From assembly GCA_030592575.1 (NCBI GenBank), contig JAUVIV010000006.1:1-47748 (forward strand): 47,748 nt of DNA, in the 5' to 3' direction. The notes beneath the pieces were generated by a model, which did not search any database, was not told where the DNA came from, and saw only the letters and a list, made by a program, of their open reading frames with translations. This stretch comes from a bacterium. Its GTDB lineage: Bacteria; Hydrothermota; UBA3073; JACQXS01. Below are positions 1-7,520 of this stretch, piece after piece (position 1 is the stretch's first letter; each line of letters starts with the position of its first letter). The position numbers and the translations under genes are program-made.

Positions 1-1
1 A

Positions 2-115
2 AAAGAAATCATAGAGATTGAAGATTGGCTTAATAATAGACCAAGGAAGTGCTTGAATTATCAAACACCATTGGAAGTCTTAGAAAAAGAAAGGAGCGTT
101 GCACTTGCTGGTTGA
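2..115 (+). CDS. IS30-family transposase, C-terminal fragment
   Basis: This is the last 37 codons of a transposase whose beginning lies outside the window. The readable segment contains WLNNRPRKCLNYQTPLEVL, the typical end of IS30-family DDE transposases (NNRPRK-LGYKTP-EV). The TGA stop at 113-115 lies inside the terminal inverted repeat, as is common for IS30 elements. The reading frame is intact as far as it can be seen. The matching 5' end of such an element is at the right edge of the window in the same orientation. Family assignment rests on recognising the C-terminal motif only; the catalytic residues are not in view. Confidence 0.85.
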   Translation, partial: KEIIEIEDWLNNRPRKCLNYQTPLEVLEKERSVALAG

Positions 116-116
116 A
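94..116 (+). repeat. Right terminal inverted repeat of the IS30-type element (IRR)
   Basis: These 23 bases, reverse complemented, match positions 47693-47715 at 19 of 23 places, including a perfect 13-base inner block AAGTGCAACGCTC. The repeat contains the transposase stop codon. The exact outer limit and any target-site duplication cannot be fixed from one end. Confidence 0.8.
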
Positions 117-168
117 TTCAGTGTTATATATAACTATACAGAAATCTATTTAATATGGGGGAACAAAA

Positions 169-963
169 ATGGCAATCAAAAAAGTTATTTATGGAGTTAT
201 AGTCAATGTTGATCCAAAGAAATTGGCATCAAATCAAATAAATCTTTCTTTAGTGGATATTTTAACCTCAGTAGAGATTCAAAATCCTGGTTATTTTAAG
301 TCTAATAAGGGTGGTTTAATCAAAAATGCTATGAATGGGATAATAAGAGATATAGTTAATCTTTCGGTATTATTGGAAAGAATGGAATTGGTTTATCAAA
401 ATACCCACACAAATCTATTAAAAGATAAAGATATGCTTTGGATTTCCTGTGATATAGAAACTTATTTTATGCTTCTTCGGTCAATTGCAGACTCATTAGC
501 AATAATAATTTGTAAAAGTTCTCGGTTTTCAGGACAAGTTCCAGCCTCTTTCAACAAACTGAAAGAGTGTATCCTAAAGCATCAGGATAGAATTGAAAAG
601 GAGTTTTATAATCTATTCGTTAATGATGATGTCTCTTGGTTTGATGAGTTGAAAGATATAAGAGACAATATAATACATCATAATGCAAATACTATAATTT
701 ATAAGAATCAGAATAGTTACTATTTCAGCATAAATCTTGGAGGTAAGAACATTATTAAATCAACAAATAAGAAAGACATTTCTCCAATATTTGAATATCT
801 AAAAGAACTTACCATATCTGTTTTGCATTTTATGGATAGTACAGCAAAGGCAATTTGTGCAATTTTTCTAAATACTGATGTACTGAAGTCTAAAAAAATA
901 TCTGAAACAGCAGTAACTGGAGTAACTATTACCTCCTTCAAGAAATTAATAATGATGGATTAG
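169..963 (+). CDS. Orphan protein with a HEPN-like RxxxxH motif, function unknown
   Basis: I do not recognise a named family for these 264 residues. The protein looks soluble and mostly helical. The most telling stretch is residues 158-171, DELKDIRDNIIHHN, where Arg165 and His170 form the Rx4H signature of HEPN domains, which are often RNases or toxin partners. A His171 follows, as in many HEPN sequences. The C-terminal part has a beta-like segment (NSYYFSINLGG) and then a helix. It starts 53 bases after the IS30 end, preceded by a G-rich stretch (GGGGGAAC) that may be a weak ribosome binding site. No cognate nucleotidyltransferase (MNT) or other antitoxin gene is adjacent. The HEPN assignment rests on one short motif and is tentative. 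Confidence 0.6.
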   Translation: MAIKKVIYGVIVNVDPKKLASNQINLSLVDILTSVEIQNPGYFKSNKGGLIKNAMNGIIRDIVNLSVLLERMELVYQNTHTNLLKDKDMLWISCDIETYFMLLRSIADSLAIIICKSSRFSGQVPASFNKLKECILKHQDRIEKEFYNLFVNDDVSWFDELKDIRDNIIHHNANTIIYKNQNSYYFSINLGGKNIIKSTNKKDISPIFEYLKELTISVLHFMDSTAKAICAIFLNTDVLKSKKISETAVTGVTITSFKKLIMMD

Positions 964-1004
964 AGAATTGATTTCTGAGGGAAGGGACTATTGAGTATTA
1001 AAAA

Positions 1005-1991
1005 ATGAAACAATTTGGAGTAATTATACTTGCGGCGGGAATGGGGAAGAGGATGAAATCCAAGACCCCAAAAGTTATGCATAAATTGTGCGGAAAAACA
1101 ATGCTCTCTTATGTAATAGATAGTGCATTAGCATTGAATCCGAAAAAAATTGTGGTTGTAATCAATCCGAAGATGAAGAAGAAAAATGTAGGGGCGGATA
1201 ATTGTACGCACTTACATAAAGGAAAAAGGCAAGTAGAATTTATTGTGCAGGATCCACCTAATGGAACAGGAGATGCAGTATTACAAGCCAAGTCTGTTTT
1301 TAAAAACTTTGATGGACATATTTTTGTTCTTTGCGGTGATGTGCCGTTAATTACATACAACACTTTGAATGGACTCAAAAATTTCCATTGCAAGGCAAAG
1401 AGTTACTGTACCATTCTTACTGCAATTCCACCGAATCCGGGTTTGTATGGTAGGATTATAAGAAAGGGTGAAATAGTCTCAAAAATAACAGAAGATTTAG
1501 ACGCTACTCAGGAGGAAAAGAAAATAAACGAAATAAATACAGGGATGTATGTTTTTGATTGCAAAGAGCTATTTAATGCTTTACATAAAATCAAGCCGTC
1601 AAATGCTCAAAAAGAGTATTATCTTACAGATACTATAGAAATTTTGTGTAAAGAAAAAAAACGAGTTAGTGCTTTTGGTGCATCGGATTGGCAGGAGGTT
1701 TCAGGTATAAATACAAGAAAAGCACTTGCGGAAGTGGAAAGCGTTCTTCAAGCTCAAATAATTGAGAAGTTACAACTTAATGGAGTGGTAGTCAAGGAGC
1801 CGGTTACCATAGATTTTGATGTACGGATAGGAAAAGATACTGTTGTTGGAATTGGTGCCGAAATTCTTGGTAACACTGAAATAGGTGAGGGATGTGATAT
1901 TAGACAAAATGTGAGAATTGTGGATTCAAAAATATCTAATAGTACAAAAATTGAAGGAGGTTCGACAATAGAAAATGCAATACTCAGATAA
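1005..1991 (+). CDS. glmU: UDP-N-acetylglucosamine pyrophosphorylase, short GlmU lacking the acetyltransferase domain
   Basis: It makes UDP-GlcNAc from GlcNAc-1-phosphate and UTP for peptidoglycan and surface glycans. The nucleotidyltransferase domain is complete: LAAGMGKRM at 9-17 with SKTPKVMH at 19-26, QDPPNGTGDAV from Gln82, the metal-binding GD at 111-112, LYGRI, EINTGMYVFD and KEYYLTDTIEI. After about residue 246 only four or five left-handed beta-helix coils follow before the stop at residue 328. Bifunctional GlmU is about 450 residues, and the distal coils carrying the catalytic His and acetyl-CoA site are missing. The end overlaps the next gene by 17 bases, and that frame encodes an unrelated LytR_C protein. 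The protein therefore ends here naturally and is not frameshifted. Acetylation of glucosamine-1-phosphate must be done by another enzyme, if at all. Confidence 0.88.
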   Translation: MKQFGVIILAAGMGKRMKSKTPKVMHKLCGKTMLSYVIDSALALNPKKIVVVINPKMKKKNVGADNCTHLHKGKRQVEFIVQDPPNGTGDAVLQAKSVFKNFDGHIFVLCGDVPLITYNTLNGLKNFHCKAKSYCTILTAIPPNPGLYGRIIRKGEIVSKITEDLDATQEEKKINEINTGMYVFDCKELFNALHKIKPSNAQKEYYLTDTIEILCKEKKRVSAFGASDWQEVSGINTRKALAEVESVLQAQIIEKLQLNGVVVKEPVTIDFDVRIGKDTVVGIGAEILGNTEIGEGCDIRQNVRIVDSKISNSTKIEGGSTIENAILR

Positions 1992-2463
1992 AGAGATTAA
2001 AAAACTACATAAAGAGTCGCTAAAGCTTACCGACACTAATAAAAGAAAAGGGAAAGTGATAAGTATAGTTCTTTTCTTGCTTGGGATTTTTTGTATCTTG
2101 TATCTTGTTTCCGGGGGGAAAGAATTTATAGAAACAAGAATGGAGATGAGGCGTAAAGACCTGAGCGAGATAAGAGTAGAAGTTTTGAACGCTACAGAAA
2201 CAAGTGGTCTTGCAAAACAGGTAGCCGAAGAGTTACGCGGAAAAGGACTTGATGTTTTGGGATATGGGAATGCAAATAAAAGATTGGAAACAACAGTAAT
2301 AATCGACAGAAGAAATAATAGATTTAAGAATGCAAGGCTTGTAAAAGAAATATTACGGCAAGGAAAATTAAGCTTTGAGTCCCATCCATTACAACTTTTA
2401 GAAGTAACAATAGTTCTCGGTGAAGATTTTGAAATTCACGAGAAAACTTCAATTATTAATTAA
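1975..2463 (+). CDS. Membrane-anchored LytR_C-domain envelope protein
   Basis: This 162-residue bitopic protein has a basic N-terminus, one transmembrane segment at about residues 24-43 (VISIVLFLLGIFCILYLVSG) and a C-terminal LytR_C domain from about residue 60. The domain pattern is visible in RVEVLNATETSGLAKQVAEEL, broken here by nothing, followed by KGLDVLGYGNA and ETTVIIDRR. The domain is found as a C-terminal appendix of LytR-CpsA-Psr enzymes and as a stand-alone anchored domain, with an envelope role but no known reaction. The ATG lies inside the end of glmU, with AAGGAGG at 1954-1960 serving as ribosome binding site, and rsfS starts directly after its stop. The three genes look translationally coupled. 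Confidence 0.75.
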   Translation: MQYSDKEIKKLHKESLKLTDTNKRKGKVISIVLFLLGIFCILYLVSGGKEFIETRMEMRRKDLSEIRVEVLNATETSGLAKQVAEELRGKGLDVLGYGNANKRLETTVIIDRRNNRFKNARLVKEILRQGKLSFESHPLQLLEVTIVLGEDFEIHEKTSIIN

Positions 2464-2793
2464 ATGATTCCTAAAAGAATAGCAAATCGGATAACCAAAA
2501 TTCTTTATAACAAGAAAGCAGAAGATATTATAATTATGAATCTCAAGAAAGTTACAGATATGACTTGTTATTTTGTGGTGTGCACGGGGAATTCAGAAAC
2601 TCATTCAAGAGCACTTGCGAAAGAAATTGAAGAAAAAATGGGTACTCCATGGCATATTGAGGGGTATTCCAGCGGACAATGGGTTTTGTTGGATTACATA
2701 AATGTTGTAGTGCATATCTTTTTAAAAGATAAACGCGAGTATTACAGACTTGAAAAATTATGGGGCGATGTTCCCATAGAAAAATTAGAATAA
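2464..2793 (+). CDS. rsfS: Ribosomal silencing factor RsfS (Iojap/YbeB)
   Basis: RsfS binds protein uL14 of the large ribosomal subunit and blocks subunit joining in nutrient-poor or stationary conditions. The 109-residue length and motifs fit the family: KKAEDIIIMNLKKVTDMTCYF near the start, VVCTGNSETHSRALA at about 37-51, HIEGYSSGQWVLLDY at about 64-78, then VVHIF and YYRLEKLWGD near the end. The start ATG abuts the stop of the preceding LytR_C gene with no gap, and LytR_C next to rsfS is a recurring neighbourhood in bacteria. It is the last gene before the promoter region of the dcw cluster. Confidence 0.95.
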   Translation: MIPKRIANRITKILYNKKAEDIIIMNLKKVTDMTCYFVVCTGNSETHSRALAKEIEEKMGTPWHIEGYSSGQWVLLDYINVVVHIFLKDKREYYRLEKLWGDVPIEKLE

Positions 2794-2917
2794 TTAAGTT
2801 CTGCGTAATTTTTATTCTTTCCTTTTGTTTCAAAAAAAATATCTACTACTATCTGTTGTAGAAAATCAGTTCCAGAATATAACATACAAAAATAATTTTA
2901 ATTTTAATTTTTTCCTC

Positions 2918-2945
2918 TTGACAATTTATGAAATTAGCCGATAAG
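2918..2945 (+). promoter_or_regulatory. Probable sigma-70-type promoter of the dcw cluster
   Basis: A perfect TTGACA at 2918-2923 is followed after 16 bases by GATAAG (2940-2945), which matches four of six positions of TATAAT. It lies in the 186-base gap before mraZ and ends just before the repeat array taken as the MraZ operator. The -10 is weak, so the exact hexamer may shift by a base or two. Confidence 0.6.
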
Positions 2946-2950
2946 TAATA

Positions 2951-2980
2951 GTGGTGAATTGTGGTGAAAAGGGGTTGATA
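2951..2980 (+). promoter_or_regulatory. Three 10-bp direct repeats, probable MraZ operator
   Basis: Three head-to-tail decamers lie at 2951-2960, 2961-2970 and 2971-2980. The first two share GTGGTGAA and the third is GGGGTTGATA. MraZ of other bacteria binds G-rich direct repeats of 10-bp period just upstream of its own gene. The third repeat includes the ribosome binding stretch AAAAGGGG and the A of the mraZ ATG. Bound MraZ could therefore block both transcription from the promoter at 2918 and ribosome access. The assignment rests on position, period and G content. Confidence 0.65.
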
Positions 2981-3414
2981 TGTATAACGGAAAATATAAA
3001 TATTCATTAGAAGGGAAGGGGCGGTTGTTTATCCCTGTTAAGTTTAGGAGGGATCTTCTTCCTGAGGCAGAGGGTAGTTTTGTTGTTACGCGTGGTTGGG
3101 ATGGATGTTTGGGCGTATATCCTTTGGACGGATGGAGAAAAGTGGAGAAGAAATTAGAGGAGTACCCTCAAGAAGATGCAAGGGCAAGAAAATTAGTAAG
3201 ATGGTTTTCTGCGAATGCTGAGGTTGTTAAACTTGATGGGCAAGGAAGAATTAAGATCCCTCAGCACCTTTTGGATTTTGCGGAACTTAAAAAAGAGGTC
3301 ATAATAATAGGAGTTCTCAATAAAATAGAATTATGGGACCCGAGTCTTTATGAAAAAGAAGAGGATGAGAGTGATCCTGCGAATCTTGGATCGCTTGGGG
3401 ATTTGAACTTATGA
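2980..3414 (+). CDS. mraZ: MraZ, transcriptional regulator of the division and cell-wall cluster
   Basis: This 144-residue protein of two tandem SpoVT/AbrB-like domains normally forms a ring that represses the dcw operon. Both half-domains are visible: LEGKGRLFIPVKFRRDL at about 10-26 and LDGQGRIKIPQHLLDFAEL at about 85-103, each the K/Q-GR-x-x-(I/L)-P signature. FVVTRGWDGCLGVYP and KIELWDP are the conserved strands that close them. The acidic C-terminal tail of about 20 residues is variable in the family. It is the first gene of the cluster, directly after the repeat array it probably binds, and rsmH follows, the canonical order. Confidence 0.96.
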   Translation: MYNGKYKYSLEGKGRLFIPVKFRRDLLPEAEGSFVVTRGWDGCLGVYPLDGWRKVEKKLEEYPQEDARARKLVRWFSANAEVVKLDGQGRIKIPQHLLDFAELKKEVIIIGVLNKIELWDPSLYEKEEDESDPANLGSLGDLNL

Positions 3415-3438
3415 GAGGCGAAAATTTTCGTAATGTAG

Positions 3439-4263
3439 ATGCATAATCCTGTATTGGTTGATGAAACGCTATTTTGGTTGGATGTTAAGAATGGTGGTAT
3501 TTATGTTGACTGTACTTTAGGAAATGGGGGGCATACGAAAGCGATTTTTAAAAAAGCTAATGTATCAAAAGTTTATGGAATTGATAGAGATGCAGAAGCT
3601 TTGTCCAGATTTGAAATTGAGAATAAAAAATTAAAAATCATAGGGGGGAATTTCAGAAGCTTGTCGGGTATTATAAAGGAAAAAGTTGATGGTATATTAT
3701 TTGACATTGGGGTCTCGAGCGAACAACTTGATTCGCCAGAGAGGGGATTTAGTTATAGATTTGATGCTCCTCTTGACTTTCGTATGGATCGTAGTTGTGG
3801 AGTTCCCTGTTTTGAATTACTTGAGGAATTTAGTCAGGATGAGTTAGAGCTTATTATAAAAAATTATGGAGAGGAGCATAGAGGAAAAAAGATTGCTGCA
3901 GAAATAATAAAAAATAAGCCAAAAACAACGGGGGAGCTTGTGGAAATTATTCGTCGGATAACTCCGTATAAAGGAAGGTCAAGAGTTTTGGCAAGAGTAT
4001 TTCAAGCATTAAGAATATTTATAAATGAAGAACTTGAGTGTCTTGGAGAAGGATTATATGAGGCAACGAAAATTCTTAAAAAAGGCGGAAGAGTATGTGT
4101 AATTTCTTATCATTCTCTTGAAGATCGTATTGTGAAACATTATTTTAGAGAAGAACCGAACTTAAATGTTCTGACAAAGAGACCTATTTGCCCGAATGAG
4201 AGTGAGGTGAGTAGGAATCCAAGAGCAAGAAGTGCAAAACTTAGATGTGCGGAGAAACAATAA
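3439..4263 (+). CDS. rsmH: 16S rRNA (cytosine-1402 N4) methyltransferase
   Basis: RsmH uses S-adenosylmethionine to methylate the N4 of C1402 in the decoding centre of 16S rRNA. The 274 residues carry the family motifs: HNPVLVDETLFWL at the start, VDCTLGNGGHTKAI (SAM binding), DGILFDIGVSSEQLDSPERGFSYRFDAPLDFRMD, YGEEHRGKKIA, RVFQALRIFINEEL, and SYHSLEDRIVKHYF near the end. The length is slightly under the usual 300-315. The weak region before the ATG offers no strong ribosome binding site, and the start is chosen because HNPVL-DE is the standard N-terminus of the family. Confidence 0.96.
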   Translation: MHNPVLVDETLFWLDVKNGGIYVDCTLGNGGHTKAIFKKANVSKVYGIDRDAEALSRFEIENKKLKIIGGNFRSLSGIIKEKVDGILFDIGVSSEQLDSPERGFSYRFDAPLDFRMDRSCGVPCFELLEEFSQDELELIIKNYGEEHRGKKIAAEIIKNKPKTTGELVEIIRRITPYKGRSRVLARVFQALRIFINEELECLGEGLYEATKILKKGGRVCVISYHSLEDRIVKHYFREEPNLNVLTKRPICPNESEVSRNPRARSAKLRCAEKQ

Positions 4264-4270
4264 TTATAAA

Positions 4271-4501
4271 ATGAATATAATAAATGAATTTAAGCCAAAA
4301 GATATAGGGTTATTTGTTTTGATAGGTTTTTTTGTTGCACTTGTTTATTTATTTGAGCATTCAACTACTGTAAAACTTACCTTTCAGGCTTATGAGGAAA
4401 GTAAAAATCTATTGCAACTTAGCAGGAAAGTAGAGAGATTACGGGTTAAGGAAATTGCTCTAAGTTCAGCAAAAAGAATATATAAAATAAAAAATCTATA
4501 G
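4271..4501 (+). CDS. ftsL: FtsL-like small bitopic division protein
   Basis: This short protein (about 76 residues from the ATG at 4271) has one transmembrane helix (about residues 10-28, DIGLFVLIGFFVALVYLFE) and then a predicted extracytoplasmic coiled coil (NLLQLSRKVERLRVKEIAL). Sequence alone would not identify it. Its size, topology and place between rsmH and ftsI are those of FtsL, which with FtsB and FtsQ activates the FtsWI synthase. An upstream ATG at 4232 in the same frame overlaps rsmH by 32 bases and would add 13 polar residues. I prefer 4271 because it clears rsmH, but neither start has a clear ribosome binding site. Confidence 0.7.
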   Translation: MNIINEFKPKDIGLFVLIGFFVALVYLFEHSTTVKLTFQAYEESKNLLQLSRKVERLRVKEIALSSAKRIYKIKNL

Positions 4502-4522
4502 GGTTTTGCGGAAAAGTGAAAA

Positions 4523-6022
4523 ATGGATAAAAAAATATCATTAGGAAGGTTAAGTTCGGTTATTGGCTTGAGCATTATATTTGAACTTTTTATTATTGGC
4601 AGGCTTGTTAATCTTCAATTTTTCCGTCGTAGTGGATTTCGAATTCGTGTTAAAGAACAATCGGAAAAGAAAATTAAAATACTTCCCAAAAGAGGAAGGA
4701 TTTATGATAGGTACAGCAGAATTCTTGCTACTTCTATTGGTAAAGAAAGAGTGTATCCACTTGGAGAAGTAGCCGGAAGTTTATTAGGTTTTGTAGGAAA
4801 AGATAATGTGGGATTAGAAGGAGTAGAATATGAATTTGACCCTATTCTTTCCGGTAAACCCGGTTGGATGACTTTGGGAAAAACTCCAAGGGGACATCTT
4901 TATCCTTATCCGGGTTATCCTCGCAGTAATGTAGAGCTTGCAAAAAATATTGTTTTAACAATAGATGCTGATGTTCAAGCAATTGTTGAAGCGGCTTTAA
5001 GAAAAAGAATTGATGAGGTGGGGGCAGGAAAAGGAAGTGCTGTGGTTATTAATCCGAAAACCGGTGAAATATTAGCTATGGCAACAGTTCCTTGCTATAA
5101 TCCCAATCACTGGAGAAGAGGAGGAGACAGGAGAAATGTATCGCTTCAGGATCAATTTGAACCAGGTAGTACTTTTAAGATAGTGCCTTTGGCTATTGTT
5201 GTTGATGAAAATCTCGTAGGTATTGAGGACACGGTTGAAGATGGGACAGCAAAAATACTAATAGGTGGTAAGATGATTAGAGATGTTAAGCCGCATGGTC
5301 CATTTACATTTGCTGAGGCTGTTTGGAGGTCAAGTAATGTAGCGTTTGTTAAGCTTGCAAAATTAATTGGCAGGCAAAAATTTTATGCTACTGCAAGAGC
5401 TTTTGGATTTGGGATTCCAACGGGGGTATCACTTCCGGGAGAGGCAAGCGGAAAGATATCTCTTCCATCAAATTGGAGCGACTTGAGATGTGCAAATATT
5501 GCTTTCGGACAAGGAATGAGCTGTAGTTTGCTACAACTTGCTTTTGCTTATCAGTCAATTGCAAATAATGGAGTGCTTTTAAAACCAATGATAATCAAAG
5601 AAGTTATTTCAGAAAAAGGGAAAGTACTTTTTAGTGGAAATTCTATGAGAGTAAGAGAAGTTTTGCCTCAAGAAAAGGCAAAAGAAGTGACAGAGCTTTT
5701 ATGTGGAGTAATGGAAAATGGGAGTGGGATGCGTGCACGAATTTCAGGACTTAGAATGGCAGGAAAAACCGGAACCGCAAATAAATGTATTGATGGACGG
5801 TATGCTGCGACTTATATAGCAAGCTTTGTGTGCTTTTTTCCTGCGGAAAACCCAATATTTCTTGTTGCTACTATGATTGATGAACCAAAATATTTATATC
5901 TTGGGGGTGAGGTTGGTGGACCTCTGATGCGTGAAATAGCAAGTAAAATTATTAAAATAAGAGAATATAAAGCCGAAATTGAAAAAAATGCAGAACAAAT
6001 CATAGAAAAAGATGAAGCTTAA
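4523..6022 (+). CDS. ftsI: Division-specific transpeptidase FtsI (PBP3-type), compact form
   Basis: This class B penicillin-binding protein crosslinks septal peptidoglycan together with FtsW. A single membrane anchor lies at about residues 11-31. The penicillin-binding motifs are intact: Ser216-Thr-Phe-Lys219 in EPGSTFK, Ser270-Ser-Asn272, and Lys415-Thr-Gly417. The protein has 499 residues against about 560-650 in most relatives. The loss is local: RGRIYDR at 57-63 and ILA at 67-69 are followed almost at once by RVYPLGEVAGSLLGFVG (76-92). In E. coli FtsI about 90 residues separate these two blocks. There are no PASTA domains. The coding end overlaps murE by 11 bases. Confidence 0.93.
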   Translation: MDKKISLGRLSSVIGLSIIFELFIIGRLVNLQFFRRSGFRIRVKEQSEKKIKILPKRGRIYDRYSRILATSIGKERVYPLGEVAGSLLGFVGKDNVGLEGVEYEFDPILSGKPGWMTLGKTPRGHLYPYPGYPRSNVELAKNIVLTIDADVQAIVEAALRKRIDEVGAGKGSAVVINPKTGEILAMATVPCYNPNHWRRGGDRRNVSLQDQFEPGSTFKIVPLAIVVDENLVGIEDTVEDGTAKILIGGKMIRDVKPHGPFTFAEAVWRSSNVAFVKLAKLIGRQKFYATARAFGFGIPTGVSLPGEASGKISLPSNWSDLRCANIAFGQGMSCSLLQLAFAYQSIANNGVLLKPMIIKEVISEKGKVLFSGNSMRVREVLPQEKAKEVTELLCGVMENGSGMRARISGLRMAGKTGTANKCIDGRYAATYIASFVCFFPAENPIFLVATMIDEPKYLYLGGEVGGPLMREIASKIIKIREYKAEIEKNAEQIIEKDEA

Positions 6023-7508
6023 AGAACTTATAAAAGGCTTAAAAGTCAAGAATGAAGAATTGAAAAGCATAGAAAATCCAGAGATAAAAGGTATTGCTTA
6101 TGATTCAAGGAATATAAAATCAAACTGGCTTTTTGTAGCTATTAAAGGCGGTAAGCAAGATGGGCATTCTTTTATTGATGAAGCAAGACAAAAGGGAGCA
6201 ATTGCTGCAGTTGTGGAAAACAATCAATTCTCAATTTTCGATTCTTCATTTCCTCTGATAATTGTGAACGATACGAAAGAGGCACTTGCTGATTTAGCAC
6301 AGAAATTTTATGATAATCCATCTAAGGATTTGAAAATAATAGGAGTAACAGGAACTTACGGAAAGACAACATCAACATGGCTTTTAAAATCAATATATGA
6401 AACTTGTGGTTTTCAACCTGGCTTAATCGGGACTATTGAATACGAAATAGGTGATAACCATATATCTGCTAACAATACAACTCCCGGCTCTCTTGATTTG
6501 CAAAAGATTTTTTATGAAATTAGAGAGCAAGGAGCAAAAGCTTGTATTATGGAAGTTTCTTCTCACGGAATTGCACTTAAAAGAGTTCGCGGAGTGGATT
6601 TTGATATTGCTGCTTTTACAGGGTTAGGAAGAGACCATCTTGATTTTCACGGTACTCTCAAAGAATATGAAAATGTAAAGTTGGAACTTTTTTCAAGTTT
6701 AAAGTCTAATGCAATCGCTGTCTTAAATTATGATGATAATACTTTCAAACGTTTTAAAAAACATACAAAGGCAAAGGTTGTTAGTTATGGAACTTCGCCC
6801 GAGTGTGATGTGCGGGGTGAGCTTTGTTCTTTAACTCGAGATGGAATAGGAGTTCTCATAAAATGGAATGAAAATCTATCCAAAAACGGAAAAAATCGGG
6901 AAGAGAAGATTTTTTCTAAACTTGTGGGAGGGTATAATCTTTATAATATTTTACTTGCAGTTACTTGTGCTTTAAAAGATGGGATTAATTTTGAGGAAAT
7001 TCGTGAAGGAATAGAGAAGATGGAACAAGTTCCCGGAAGGTTTGAACGAGTAGGTCGTGTTATTGTAGATTATGCACATACTCCTGAAGCATTGGAATCA
7101 TCTATTAAATCCGCAAGAGAACTTGCCAAGGGAAGAGTTGTATGTATATTTGGATGTGGTGGAGATAGAGACCAAGGGAAACGTCCTTTAATGGGCAAGG
7201 TAGCTTCTGAACTCGCAGATTATGTGATTCTTACTACAGATAATCCAAGAAGTGAAGCACCTCTTCGAATTACAGAAGATATTATAAAAGGAATTAAGAT
7301 TGGAAGCTATGAAGTTATTCTTGATCGTAAAGAAGCAATTCAAACAGCAATTGAAAGGTCAAGTGAGGAGGATATTATCTTATTAATAGGAAAGGGGCAT
7401 GAAAATTATCAAATTTATGGTGAACTAAAAACTCCTTGGGATGATAGAGAAGTAGCAAGAGAACTTCAAAGTTTAAAAATTAATCCTGTTACGGCAGGAA
7501 AGAATTGA
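6012..7508 (+). CDS. murE: UDP-MurNAc-L-Ala-D-Glu: meso-diaminopimelate ligase
   Basis: MurE adds the third residue of the peptidoglycan stem peptide in the cytoplasm using ATP. The three Mur-ligase domains are present: N-terminal DSR...FVAIKGGKQDGHSFIDEA; the ATP-binding GVTGTYGKTT at 111-120; MEVSSHGIALKRV and FTGLGRDHLDFHGT; and the C-terminal domain with VVDYAHTPEAL and GCGGDRDQGKRP. The motif Asp410-Asn-Pro-Arg413 is the signature of meso-diaminopimelate specificity (lysine-adding enzymes differ there), so the wall is probably of the DAP type. The segment NNQFSIFDSSF before IIVNDTKEAL is encoded by a period-7 repeat tract and looks like an insertion. The start overlaps ftsI. Confidence 0.96.
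   Translation: MKLKELIKGLKVKNEELKSIENPEIKGIAYDSRNIKSNWLFVAIKGGKQDGHSFIDEARQKGAIAAVVENNQFSIFDSSFPLIIVNDTKEALADLAQKFYDNPSKDLKIIGVTGTYGKTTSTWLLKSIYETCGFQPGLIGTIEYEIGDNHISANNTTPGSLDLQKIFYEIREQGAKACIMEVSSHGIALKRVRGVDFDIAAFTGLGRDHLDFHGTLKEYENVKLELFSSLKSNAIAVLNYDDNTFKRFKKHTKAKVVSYGTSPECDVRGELCSLTRDGIGVLIKWNENLSKNGKNREEKIFSKLVGGYNLYNILLAVTCALKDGINFEEIREGIEKMEQVPGRFERVGRVIVDYAHTPEALESSIKSARELAKGRVVCIFGCGGDRDQGKRPLMGKVASELADYVILTTDNPRSEAPLRITEDIIKGIKIGSYEVILDRKEAIQTAIERSSEEDIILLIGKGHENYQIYGELKTPWDDREVARELQSLKINPVTAGKN
6225..6252 (+). repeat. Heptanucleotide tandem repeat inside murE
   Basis: Four degenerate units of 7 bases follow each other. The first two are CAATTCT and CAATTTT, and the next two keep the same phase with changes. 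The tract encodes part of the loop between the strand AAVVE and the conserved IIVNDTKEAL. An unrelated-sequence period-7 tract sits at the equivalent place of murF. Confidence 0.5.
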
Positions 7509-7520
7509 AAATATAAAATT

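Noticed and set aside
2843-2861. Seven-pair imperfect stem upstream of the mraZ promoter as a terminator of rsfS
   Set aside because: One mismatch, few G-C pairs and no T run after it.
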